54,919 nt of DNA from Pseudomonas fontis (GTDB lineage: Bacteria; Pseudomonadota; Gammaproteobacteria; Pseudomonadales; Pseudomonadaceae). The position numbers and the translations under genes were made by a program. The notes below the pieces were generated by a model. It was not told where the DNA came from, did not search any database, and was given only the letters and a program-made list of their open reading frames with translations. This document shows positions 30,278 through 38,252 of this stretch, piece by piece. Every line of letters begins with the position of its first letter. The stretch's first letter is position 1. Location: positions 1-54,919 of the forward strand of contig NZ_JAMDGY010000015.1 in assembly GCF_028656955.1 (NCBI RefSeq). The letters run 5' to 3'.

Positions 30278-31362
30278 GCGCAGGTCTCCGTTGCCGAGCG
30301 CAGGTACACCTTGGCCCAGCGTTGTGCCAGCGTCGGCAGGTGGTAGCGTTCGCGTTGCGTGCGACGTGCCTGGGCGATCAGCTCGCCGGCCTGGGCCGGG
30401 TCGAGCATCAGCGCCTCAAGCTGGCTGGCCAGCTCCTGCACGGCCAGCGGCTGGGCGAGCAAACCGCTGCGGCCGTGTTCGATCACATCGGGAATACCGC
30501 CCACGCTGAAGGCCACCACCGGCACGCCATCCTGCATGGCTTCGAGCAGGATCATCGGCGTGCCCTCGGTACGCGAACTGATCACCAGCGCATCCAGGCG
30601 CGCCATCCATGGGCGCATGTCGCGTTGAAAACCCGCCAGGCGAATCCGCGTGCTCAGCCCCGCTGCATCGATACGCGCCTGCAAGGCGTCGCGCTGCGGC
30701 CCGTCGCCGAGCATCACCGCGTCCAGTTGGGCGTGGCGCTGGCACAGCGGGATCAGGCTGTCGAGGAACAGGTCCGGGCCTTTCTCACTGCTCAATCGCC
30801 CGACGTAACCGGCCAGCCAGCGGCCATCGGCAGGGTGGCGATCGGGCAGGGCGGGGGCGTCGGGCAAGCCGTTGGGGATCACCTGCAGTTTGGCCTCGGC
30901 GACCCCGGCCTTGAGGTGGATGGCCTTGATGCTCTCGGCCACGCAGATCACCTTGGCGACGGTGCGGGTGCGGCACAGTTGCAGGCTCACCCAGGTGTAG
31001 AAGCGTTGCTTGCGGCTGCTCGGGGTGAAGCCGTGCTGGGTGGCGACCATCGGCAGGCGCCAGAGCGTGGCGCCGAGCCAGCCGAACACCAGGCCCTTGA
31101 AGTTGTGGCTGTTGATCAGCGCCCCGGCCTTGCGCTGTTCGCGCAGCAGCGCCAGGCATTCGCCCAGCCCGTTGCAGGTGCGACAGGCCACCCCGGCGGC
31201 GCGAAAACGCGCCACCAGGTCGTCCGGCGCCCCGAGGAACAGCACCTGGTGCTGCCCCGGGGTGGCCTGGCAATGGTCCAGCAACATCCGCTCGGCACCG
31301 TAGAACCCACCGCTGCTCAGCAGGTGCAGGATCGGCCGCGACGGGGGCAGGGCAGTGCTCAA
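30274..31362 (-). CDS. GT4 glycosyltransferase
   Basis: A 362-residue retaining glycosyltransferase of family 4 (GT-B fold). The N-terminal domain has the glycine loop SSGGFYGAERML; the C-terminal domain has YVGRLSSEKGPDL, MLGDGPQRD and the E-x7-E motif RTEGTPMILLEAM followed by VGGIPDVI. It would add a sugar to the growing repeat unit in the cytoplasm. No membrane segments. Confidence 0.9.
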   Translation of the reverse strand: MSTALPPSRPILHLLSSGGFYGAERMLLDHCQATPGQHQVLFLGAPDDLVARFRAAGVACRTCNGLGECLALLREQRKAGALINSHNFKGLVFGWLGATLWRLPMVATQHGFTPSSRKQRFYTWVSLQLCRTRTVAKVICVAESIKAIHLKAGVAEAKLQVIPNGLPDAPALPDRHPADGRWLAGYVGRLSSEKGPDLFLDSLIPLCQRHAQLDAVMLGDGPQRDALQARIDAAGLSTRIRLAGFQRDMRPWMARLDALVISSRTEGTPMILLEAMQDGVPVVAFSVGGIPDVIEHGRSGLLAQPLAVQELASQLEALMLDPAQAGELIAQARRTQRERYHLPTLAQRWAKVYLRSATETCA

Positions 31363-32957
31363 TTGCGCACCCAGTGCATCAGCCGTGGCAGCGTCCAGCC
31401 CGTGTGCGGGTTGGGTACTTCCGGGGTCTGGTCGTTGATCACCAGCAGTACCGGCAGGCCCAGTTGATGGGTGATCTGCGACGGGTGCTTGAAGCGATGA
31501 TCGAAGAACTCACGCACATAGACCAGGGCGATGCCCAGCAGCAAGCCGGTGAGCATGCCGAACGGAATGATCAGCATGGGTTTGGGGAACGCCGGCTCTG
31601 CGGGTTCGTACGGCGCGCTGAGTACCCGTGCGTTGGACACGTCGCCTGCCAGCAGGCGTTCGCCACGGGCCTCTTCGTAACGCTGGGTGTAGGTGAAGAA
31701 GGCCTTGTGCAGGGCGTCGATCTCGGTGTCGAGCTGACGGGCCTTGCTCTGGGTTTCCTGCAACTGGTGGACGCGGGTCTTGTAGTCGGCAATCCGCTGG
31801 GTTTTCTGGCCAATCACGCCCTGGACCACATTCAGGTCCTGTTCACGCTCCTGGATCCGGTTGGTAACGATCTTGAGGAACTGCTGGCGGGTCTTGGCGA
31901 TCTGCTCACGCTGCAGCAGCATCTGCTCGCTGCCTGGCTGGAACACCGCCAGGTCGCTGACGTAGGTCAGCACCTGGGTGGTCAGGCGCTCGCCCAGTTG
32001 CTTGATCTCGCGGTCTTCGAACGCCACGTTGTCGACCGTGGTGGTGAAGGTGTAGGGGAAGGCGAAATCACGCATGTTGGCGTTGCTGGCCGAGGCCAGG
32101 CTGGTCTTCAGGTATTGCAGCCATTGCTGGCTTTGCAGCAGGCGGTCGCGGTACTGGTTGAGCGCCTGTTCCTCGGTGTTGATGGCATTGAGGCGGAAGG
32201 TGATCTCTTCCTTGGGGTCTGATGAGCCGATGCCTTCAAGCATGCCCAGGCGCTTGTTTTCCAGGTCATCCATGCGCACCTGGTATTGCAGTTTCTTCTG
32301 CTCGTAGAACTCCTGGGGCAGCTCGTTGGATTGCAGGTTCTGGCGGTTGCGCAGGTAGTTGTCGAGCAGCCGGCTGACGAACATCGTGCCGATCTTCGGG
32401 TCGGGGAAGCTGTAGGTCACCGAGACCACGTTGGAGCCCGGCAGTGTTTCGATCTTCAGGTCCTTGATGGCTTCGTCAGTCAGGGTGTCGAGCTGGGTAT
32501 CACGCACCGGATCGACCGCCAGGCCGAACAACGCACGCACCGGGTTGATCACGTACTCGCGCAGCGGATTGATGATCACGCTGCGGATCGGGCCGAACAG
32601 CAGGCGCTGGAACACCCCGGGCTTGACCTCGTAGTGGCCTTCGTCACGCAGCTCGCTGATGGTCTGGCGGATCAGGCTGGGCGAGCGCAGGATGTTGCTC
32701 TCGGTTTCCATGTCGGCCAGTGACGGCGGGATGAACTTGTCGGTTTCCTGGGCCAGGGCAGTGTTGGTGTCGCTCTGCGAGAGTTTTTTCGACTGCACGA
32801 TGACTTCGGCCGTGATGTCGAAACTCTGCTTGAGCACCAGGGGCAACAACAGCGCTATTACCGCGAATATCAGGAAGACCCGCTTCACCAACTGGCGGTT
32901 GGCGAAGAAGATCCTGAAGAATTCATGCAGGTAGTTCTCTTTTGGGTTCATGCGCAT
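31359..32957 (-). CDS. Chain-length determinant (Wzz/GumC-like)
   Basis: A 532-residue polysaccharide co-polymerase. A first membrane segment (about 27-46) follows the Wzz N-terminus, then a long periplasmic coiled-coil domain (about 150-440) and a second segment (about 455-480), preceded by PAFPKPM, the Pro-rich motif of the family. The cytoplasmic tail is short and has no kinase domain; the separate ATPase at 34024 fills that position. Start at 32957; an ATG two codons inside is equally possible. The Wza gene ends 14 bases upstream. Confidence 0.87.
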   Translation of the reverse strand: MRMNPKENYLHEFFRIFFANRQLVKRVFLIFAVIALLLPLVLKQSFDITAEVIVQSKKLSQSDTNTALAQETDKFIPPSLADMETESNILRSPSLIRQTISELRDEGHYEVKPGVFQRLLFGPIRSVIINPLREYVINPVRALFGLAVDPVRDTQLDTLTDEAIKDLKIETLPGSNVVSVTYSFPDPKIGTMFVSRLLDNYLRNRQNLQSNELPQEFYEQKKLQYQVRMDDLENKRLGMLEGIGSSDPKEEITFRLNAINTEEQALNQYRDRLLQSQQWLQYLKTSLASASNANMRDFAFPYTFTTTVDNVAFEDREIKQLGERLTTQVLTYVSDLAVFQPGSEQMLLQREQIAKTRQQFLKIVTNRIQEREQDLNVVQGVIGQKTQRIADYKTRVHQLQETQSKARQLDTEIDALHKAFFTYTQRYEEARGERLLAGDVSNARVLSAPYEPAEPAFPKPMLIIPFGMLTGLLLGIALVYVREFFDHRFKHPSQITHQLGLPVLLVINDQTPEVPNPHTGWTLPRLMHWVRN

Positions 32958-32971
32958 GTACCTGCCTGAAG

Positions 32972-34000
32972 TTAGTTGCTGTTGTCGTCTTTGTTGTCGA
33001 CGCGATACGAGAAGCTGAAGCCGACCCCCTGGAACAGCACGACATCGGCCAGTTGCCGAGCCAGCTCGCCGGCGCTGGCCAGACGGGTCTTGGGCACGTA
33101 GAGCATGTCGTCCGCCTGCAGGTAGGCGACCTGGTTGGCCTTACCGTCCAGCGCCGCATCGACGTCGTACGGCACGGCCTGCACCTGGTTGCCGTTGCGC
33201 CGCATGATCACCACCGAGTCCAGGCGCGCCTTGATGCTCGGCCCGCGTGCCAGGGTCAGGGCCTCAAGCACCGAGACCGGGCGGCGGATCGGGTAGGAGC
33301 CCGGCTGGCCGACTTCACCCAGCACGTAGATCTCGTTCACCGCAGTGGACTTGAGCAGCACGTCCACGGTCATGCGCCCTGGCAAGTTGGCGTAGCGCTT
33401 GTTGAGCAAGGTTTCGAGCTGGTTGACGGTCATGCCCTGCAGCGGGATCGAGCCGATCTCCGGGAAGCTGGCATGGCCATCGGTGCCCACGGTGATCTCC
33501 CGGCTCATGCCGGTGGCGGGGTGGTTCAGGGCACTCTTGAGGTTCTGTTCGTTGGTCAGCGGGCTGATCACCTGCACCGTCAACTGGTCGCGGTTGGGCT
33601 GGAACAGGCTCTTGTTGCGGTAGGCCTGCTGGATGGTCGCGCGGGCCTGCTCGGGGGTCAGGCCAATGACCTTCACCGAGGTGTTGGCGGCGGGCAGGTT
33701 GATGCTGCCGTCAGGCAGCACCAGCTGGTTGCCATTGAGCGAGCTGGCCGAAAGGAAGTTCAGCCCCACGGTATCGCCGGACTGGATGCGGTAGGCGTCC
33801 GAGCCGCTGGTGCTGATGTGGAAGATCACGTCGAGCACGTCCTGCGGGCGCAGTACCTGCTCACTGCGCGGCAGTTCGGTGTCCTGGGCATTGGCCGGCG
33901 CAGCGGTGAGGATCTGCACCGGCATCTGGGTGCTCTGCTGTGTCGTGCAGGCCGCCAGCGGCAGCAGCGCAAGCAGGAAGAACAAGGTTCTGGCTTTCAT
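32972..34000 (-). CDS. Polysaccharide export lipoprotein (Wza-like)
   Basis: A 342-residue outer-membrane export protein. The lipoprotein signal ends in LAAC (about residues 15-18). The polysaccharide-export domain follows (RPQDVLDVIFHIS, VLPDGSINLPA), then SLBB-type repeats (IYVLGEVGQPGSYPI). The C-terminus (VVLFQGVGFSFSYRVDN) would lie in the outer membrane. It forms the exit channel for the polymer, together with the Wzz protein. AAGGACG precedes the ATG at 34000, favouring it over a start 15 codons earlier. Confidence 0.88.
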   Translation of the reverse strand: MKARTLFFLLALLPLAACTTQQSTQMPVQILTAAPANAQDTELPRSEQVLRPQDVLDVIFHISTSGSDAYRIQSGDTVGLNFLSASSLNGNQLVLPDGSINLPAANTSVKVIGLTPEQARATIQQAYRNKSLFQPNRDQLTVQVISPLTNEQNLKSALNHPATGMSREITVGTDGHASFPEIGSIPLQGMTVNQLETLLNKRYANLPGRMTVDVLLKSTAVNEIYVLGEVGQPGSYPIRRPVSVLEALTLARGPSIKARLDSVVIMRRNGNQVQAVPYDVDAALDGKANQVAYLQADDMLYVPKTRLASAGELARQLADVVLFQGVGFSFSYRVDNKDDNSN

Positions 34001-34023
34001 GTTGTCGTCCTTTGCCTGGCTGC

Positions 34024-34671
34024 TCAGAGGTTGTTGTAGAGCCACTTGGGCATGTAGTACTTGCGTTTGTTGAACACGCTGCCGATCAATTTTGCGCCGG
34101 CCTGGGTCAGGCGCTGGGCGGCGGCCTGGGCCACTTCCCAGCGGGTGTCTTCGGCGGTGACCACCAGGATCACCCCGTCGACCAGGGTGCCGATCACCAG
34201 GCTGTCGGGGCTGGCGTAGATCGCTTCGCCGTCAACCACCACGAAGCGGTAGTCCTTGGCCAGGTTGCTCAGCAAGGCGCGCATCAGGTCCGGGTTGAGG
34301 CGTTCCTTGCCGCGCTTGTAGATGCCGCTGGGCAGGATGTCGAATGGCTGGTCAGACAGGCGCACCACGCAATCGCGCAACAGGGGCGGGGTGTCCTGGT
34401 TGAACATCAGGTCGCTGAAGCCGCGCTGTTTCTCCAGTTTCAGCTGCTGGCTGAGGCTGTTGCTGCTGGGGCTGGCGTCCACCAGCAACACCGACTCGCC
34501 GCTCATCAGCGCCAACTGGCTGGCAAAGGCCAGGGCGCTGGTGCTGGTGCCGCTGCCGGTATTGGCGGCGGTCAACAACAGCGTGCGCTGGTCCTCATCG
34601 AGCACGGTGGAGGTCAGGTTGGTTTCGCTGGGGGTGGCGATGGTCAGACTTCTCGAAGTAGAACCGTCCAT
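34024..34671 (-). CDS. CpsD-like ATPase with degenerate Walker A
   Basis: A 215-residue protein with the fold of the cytoplasmic BY-kinase/ParA-like partner of Wzz. The Walker A region reads NTGSGTSTSALAFA: the essential Lys of GxGKST is Thr. Walker A-prime is VLLVDASPS instead of the usual DADLR form; the Walker B-like strand is FVVVDGEAIYASPDS. The C-terminal KRKYYMPKWLYNNL is typical of this group and holds three Tyr. It may be a non-catalytic regulator of chain length rather than a kinase. It starts directly after the sugar transferase stop (TGAATG). Confidence 0.8.
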   Translation of the reverse strand: MDGSTSRSLTIATPSETNLTSTVLDEDQRTLLLTAANTGSGTSTSALAFASQLALMSGESVLLVDASPSSNSLSQQLKLEKQRGFSDLMFNQDTPPLLRDCVVRLSDQPFDILPSGIYKRGKERLNPDLMRALLSNLAKDYRFVVVDGEAIYASPDSLVIGTLVDGVILVVTAEDTRWEVAQAAAQRLTQAGAKLIGSVFNKRKYYMPKWLYNNL

Positions 34672-35418
34672 TCAACTTGCTCCGTGGCCGCTGAAGACTT
34701 TGAAGGGGGTCTTGAGCAGGATCTTCAGGTCCAGGCTCAAGCTCTGTTCGGCGATGTAGCTCAGGTCCAGCTCCACGCGCTGATCAAAATCGATGTTGCT
34801 GCGCCCGGAGATCTGCCACAGGCCGGTCATGCCGGGGTAGATGCTCAGGCGGGCGAGGTGGTTGTCCTTGTAGCGGTAGGCGTTGAACGAGGTCGGCCGC
34901 GGGCCGACCAGGCGCATGTCGCCACGGATCACGTTGAACAGGTTGGGCAGTTCGTCCAGGCTGCTGCGGCGCAGCCAGTGGCCGATTCTGGTGACGCGCG
35001 GGTCCTTGTCGATCTTGAAGTCGATGGAGTCGGCGCCGTGCTTGTTCAGGTGGCGCACCGAGTCTTTCAAGGCCTCGGCGTTGGCGACCATGGTGCGGAA
35101 CTTGAACATGCCGAACGAGCGGCCACGGTAGCCGGTACGCTTCTGCACGAAGAACACCGGGCCGGGGCTGCTGAACTTGACCACGGCCGCAAGGCCGAGC
35201 ATCAGTGGCGAGATCAGCGTCAGGATCACCAGGGCGCCGAAACAGGCCACCACCCGGTTGGTCCGCGACAGGGTCCAGGGGCGCCCGCCGGCGCGGCCGG
35301 TGAACCAACCACGACCTTGCATATGGATGGCGGCATCCATGCGTGCGCGGTGTGCGGGGTCCATGCGTTTGTCTTGACGCAGTGCCTGCAGTTGCGCGTC
35401 TTTGGGTTGTCCGGTCAT
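34672..35418 (-). CDS. Initiating sugar-phosphate transferase (ExoY/WcaJ-like)
   Basis: A 248-residue bacterial sugar transferase that would put the first sugar-1-phosphate onto undecaprenyl phosphate. One hydrophobic segment (about 54-78) precedes the catalytic domain: FGMFKFRTM, RRSSLDELPNLFNVIRGDM, VGPRP and YPGMTGLWQISGRSN. It lacks the extra N-terminal membrane segments of full-length WbaP, so it is the short ExoY/PglC-like form. Overlaps the epimerase gene by 4 bases. Confidence 0.9.
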   Translation of the reverse strand: MTGQPKDAQLQALRQDKRMDPAHRARMDAAIHMQGRGWFTGRAGGRPWTLSRTNRVVACFGALVILTLISPLMLGLAAVVKFSSPGPVFFVQKRTGYRGRSFGMFKFRTMVANAEALKDSVRHLNKHGADSIDFKIDKDPRVTRIGHWLRRSSLDELPNLFNVIRGDMRLVGPRPTSFNAYRYKDNHLARLSIYPGMTGLWQISGRSNIDFDQRVELDLSYIAEQSLSLDLKILLKTPFKVFSGHGAS

Positions 35419-36497
35419 ACCACCCTCCGTTGATGCTCGGGTTGCGCCCCCTGCGCCGACCCGTTGGCCCGCGCGGTGTCTGCGTCCGCCTGCGGGTAGT
35501 AGTCAGAAAACCAGGCGACAAAGCGCCCGAGCCCTTCATCGAGGGAAATCCCTGGGGTAAAGCCGGTGGCGCGCTCCAGCGCGCTGGCATCGGCGCAGGT
35601 GTCGATCACATCGCCTGGCTGCAATGGCAGCAGCTCGATCTCGGCTTTGCGCTGCAGGTGTTTTTCCAGCAGTGCGACGTAGTCGGTCAGCGCCACCGGG
35701 CGTTGCCCGCCAATGTTGTAGAGGCGCCAGGGCGCATGGCTGGTGGCCGGGTCCGGGTGCTGGTGGTCCCAGACCGGGTCGGCTTGCGGCGCCAGGGGGA
35801 TCAGGCGCACCAGGCTCTCGACGATGTCATCGACATAGGTGAAGTCGCGCTGGTGCTGGCCGAAGTTGAACAGCTTGATCGGCTGGCCTTCACTGATCGC
35901 GCGGGCGAACTGGATCGGCGACATGTCTGGCCGGCCCCAGGGCCCGTACACCGTGAAGAAGCGCAGGCCGGTGGCCGGCACAGCGAACAGGTGGCTGTAG
36001 CTGTGGGCCATCAGTTCGTTGGCTTTCTTGCTGGCGGCGTACAGTGACAACGGGTGATCCACGGCGTCCTGTACGGCGTACGGGGTGTGCTGGTTGCTGC
36101 CGTAGACCGAGCTGGAGGAGGCATACAGCAAGTGCTGCACAGGGTAGCGGCGGCAGCTTTCGAGAATATTGAGAAAGCCCACCAGGTTGCTGTCGATATA
36201 GCTGCGCGGGTTTTCCAGCGAATAGCGCACCCCGGCCTGGGCGGCCAGGTGGATGACCACTTCCGGGCGCTCTACGGCAAACAGGGCGTCGATCCCGGCG
36301 GCGTCCTTGAGGTCCAGGCGGTGCAGGGCAAATGCCCCGGCTTGTTCCTCGACCCAGCGCACCCGCGCTTCCTTGAGGGCCGGGTCGTAGTAGTCGTTGA
36401 AGTTGTCCAGGCCAATCACCTGATGCCCGTCACGCAGCAGGCGCAGCGTGCAATGGGCACCGATGAAACCGGCAGCGCCGGTGACCAGGATCTTCAT
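35415..36497 (-). CDS. UDP-glucuronate 4-epimerase
   Basis: A 360-residue extended short-chain dehydrogenase. The NAD site is TGAAGFIGAH; GLDNFNDYYDP is characteristic of UDP-glucuronate 4-epimerases; the catalytic segment is SSSVYGSN with the YxxxK motif YAASKKA. It converts UDP-glucuronate, made by the neighbouring dehydrogenase, to UDP-galacturonate. The tail (about 340-360) is Ala/Gln-rich and looks dispensable. Confidence 0.87.
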   Translation of the reverse strand: MKILVTGAAGFIGAHCTLRLLRDGHQVIGLDNFNDYYDPALKEARVRWVEEQAGAFALHRLDLKDAAGIDALFAVERPEVVIHLAAQAGVRYSLENPRSYIDSNLVGFLNILESCRRYPVQHLLYASSSSVYGSNQHTPYAVQDAVDHPLSLYAASKKANELMAHSYSHLFAVPATGLRFFTVYGPWGRPDMSPIQFARAISEGQPIKLFNFGQHQRDFTYVDDIVESLVRLIPLAPQADPVWDHQHPDPATSHAPWRLYNIGGQRPVALTDYVALLEKHLQRKAEIELLPLQPGDVIDTCADASALERATGFTPGISLDEGLGRFVAWFSDYYPQADADTARANGSAQGAQPEHQRRVV

Positions 36498-37846
36498 GGC
36501 TTGGGCGCCTCGGGCTGCACATGGCGCAGGCCGATGCCGCTGTAGTGCAGGCCATGGGTGGCGACCTGGTCAGGGTTGTACAGGTTGCGCCCGTCGATGA
36601 TCAGCTTGGCCCGCAGCTTGCTCGCCAGCATGGCGAAGTCGACCACCCTGAAGTTCTTCCACTCGGTACAGATCACCAGGGCGTCAGCGTCTTCCAGGGT
36701 GTCGTCGCGAGTGGCGCACAGTTGCAGGTCGTTGCGATAGCCGTAGATGCGCCGGCACTCGGACATGGCCTCCGGGTCGAAGGCTCGCACCGTGGCCCCT
36801 TCGGCCCACAGTGACTCCATCAGGTAGCGGCTGGGTGCTTCGCGCATGTCGTCGGTGTTGGGCTTGAAGGCCAGGCCCCAGAGCGCGATGGACTTGCCTT
36901 CAAGGCTGCCGGGGAAGCGCTCCTTGAGTTTGCGAAAGAGGATATGGCGCTGCGCGTCGTTCACTTCGCTGACGCTTTGCAGCAGGCGCAGCGGCATGCC
37001 GTTGCGCTCGGCGGTGTGCAGCAGGGCACGCAGGTCCTTGGGGAAGCACGAGCCGCCAAAGCCGCAGCCGGGGTAGATGAAGTGGTAGCCGATGCGTGGG
37101 TCGGAGCCGATCCCCTTGCGCACCGCCTCGATATCCGCCCCCAGGTGCTCGCTGAGGTTGGCCAGTTCGTTCATGAAACTGATGCGGGTGGCGAGCATGG
37201 CGTTGGCCGCGTACTTGGTCAGCTCGGCGCTGCGGTTGTCCATGAACATCAGTTTTTCGCGGTTGCGGCAGAAAGGCGCGTACAGCTCTTCGAGCTGGTC
37301 GTGGGCCTGGTCGTCGTCGGTGCCGATGATGATCCGGTCGGGGCGCATGCAGTCGGCCAGGGCGCTGCCTTCCTTGAGAAATTCGGGGTTGGAGACCACG
37401 CGTACTTTCAGTTCGCCCTTGCCCAGGCGATCCAGTTCGCTGCGCGCGAGGGCCGCGACCTTGTCGGCAGTGCCCACCGGCACGGTGGACTTGATGATCA
37501 GGGTGCGGTCGGCGGTCATCAGCGCGGCGATCTGCGCGGTGACACCCAAGACGTGGGAGAGGTCGGCCGAGCCGTCCTCATCCGGTGGCGTACCGACGGC
37601 GATGAAGATCAGCTCGGCATGGCTTACGGCATCGCTGGCCTGGGTGGTAAACAGCAGACGACCTTCCTTGATGTTCTCCTCGAGGGCAGAAGACAGCCCC
37701 GGCTCATGGATCGGCGGGACGGCCTGACGCAGTTGGCTGATCTTGTGGGCGTCGATGTCTGCGCAGAGCACCCGGTGACCGACATCGGCCAGGGCAGCTG
37801 CTTGCACAAGACCGACATAGCCGGTGCCAAATACGCTCACGTCCAT
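36494..37846 (-). CDS. ugd: UDP-glucose 6-dehydrogenase
   Basis: A 450-residue NAD-dependent dehydrogenase that oxidises UDP-glucose to UDP-glucuronate. The dinucleotide fold begins FGTGYVGLVQA; the active site is CGFGGSCFPKD with catalytic Cys267; GLAFKPNTDDMREAPS marks the C-terminal domain. It is the first gene of the operon, with a promoter candidate 51 bases upstream. Its product with the epimerase supplies uronic acids, so the polymer is probably acidic. GAGG lies 13 bases before the ATG. Confidence 0.92.
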   Translation of the reverse strand: MDVSVFGTGYVGLVQAAALADVGHRVLCADIDAHKISQLRQAVPPIHEPGLSSALEENIKEGRLLFTTQASDAVSHAELIFIAVGTPPDEDGSADLSHVLGVTAQIAALMTADRTLIIKSTVPVGTADKVAALARSELDRLGKGELKVRVVSNPEFLKEGSALADCMRPDRIIIGTDDDQAHDQLEELYAPFCRNREKLMFMDNRSAELTKYAANAMLATRISFMNELANLSEHLGADIEAVRKGIGSDPRIGYHFIYPGCGFGGSCFPKDLRALLHTAERNGMPLRLLQSVSEVNDAQRHILFRKLKERFPGSLEGKSIALWGLAFKPNTDDMREAPSRYLMESLWAEGATVRAFDPEAMSECRRIYGYRNDLQLCATRDDTLEDADALVICTEWKNFRVVDFAMLASKLRAKLIIDGRNLYNPDQVATHGLHYSGIGLRHVQPEAPKP

Positions 37847-38252
37847 GTCGGCGTGCCTCGTATGGAGTTAAAGGGATGTAACAGTGGTTTGATTTCGGTA
37901 TAGACCAGCGTCGGCGATTTGTGTCAAACGGATGGCATGTTTCGCCGGATTTACAGCGGCTGGGTTTTCGAGCGATTTGCCATCAACCCTTTCTTAATCC
38001 GTACCTTAGCGTTGATAAACACTGGCACTTAGCCGGCAAGCAAAACGATGAACGGTCGTAAGCCTTGGAAAACAAGGTTTTTAGCGGGGTGGGTTGTTTC
38101 ATTTACGCATCAGATAAGCATTCTCGACTGGTCAAAATCAGGTGTCCTAAGTTCGCCATTTTTTTGACTTTTGCCGGTTTGCGCTTTAGTGCTGGGCTGC
38201 TACCGTTTGAGAATCCCTGCGGCTGCAAGGGGCATTTTCTGGCGAGGAACAC
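37847..38252. other. AT-rich intergenic region between divergent units
   Basis: This 406-base gap is visibly richer in A and T than its neighbours. It holds the operon promoter candidate on the minus strand and, on the plus strand, a hairpin (38060-38067 with 38073-38080, loop GAAAA) followed by TTTTT to 38082. That hairpin looks like a terminator in the leader of the gene at 38253, or the end of a short RNA. No gene is evident. Confidence 0.5.
37897..37927 (-). promoter_or_regulatory. Candidate sigma70 promoter of the polysaccharide operon
   Basis: On the minus strand a perfect -35 TTGACA (37922-37927) is followed by TCTATACC, giving -10 choices TCTATA (17-base spacer) or TATACC (19-base spacer, 37897-37902). 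It lies about 50 bases before the ugd start. Confidence 0.5.

Noticed and set aside
38023..38037. Sigma54-like sequence TGGCACTTAGCCGGC upstream of 38253
   Set aside because: The -24 half and spacing are right, but the -12 half is CGGC rather than TTGC and it lies over 200 bases from the gene, with a terminator-like hairpin between.
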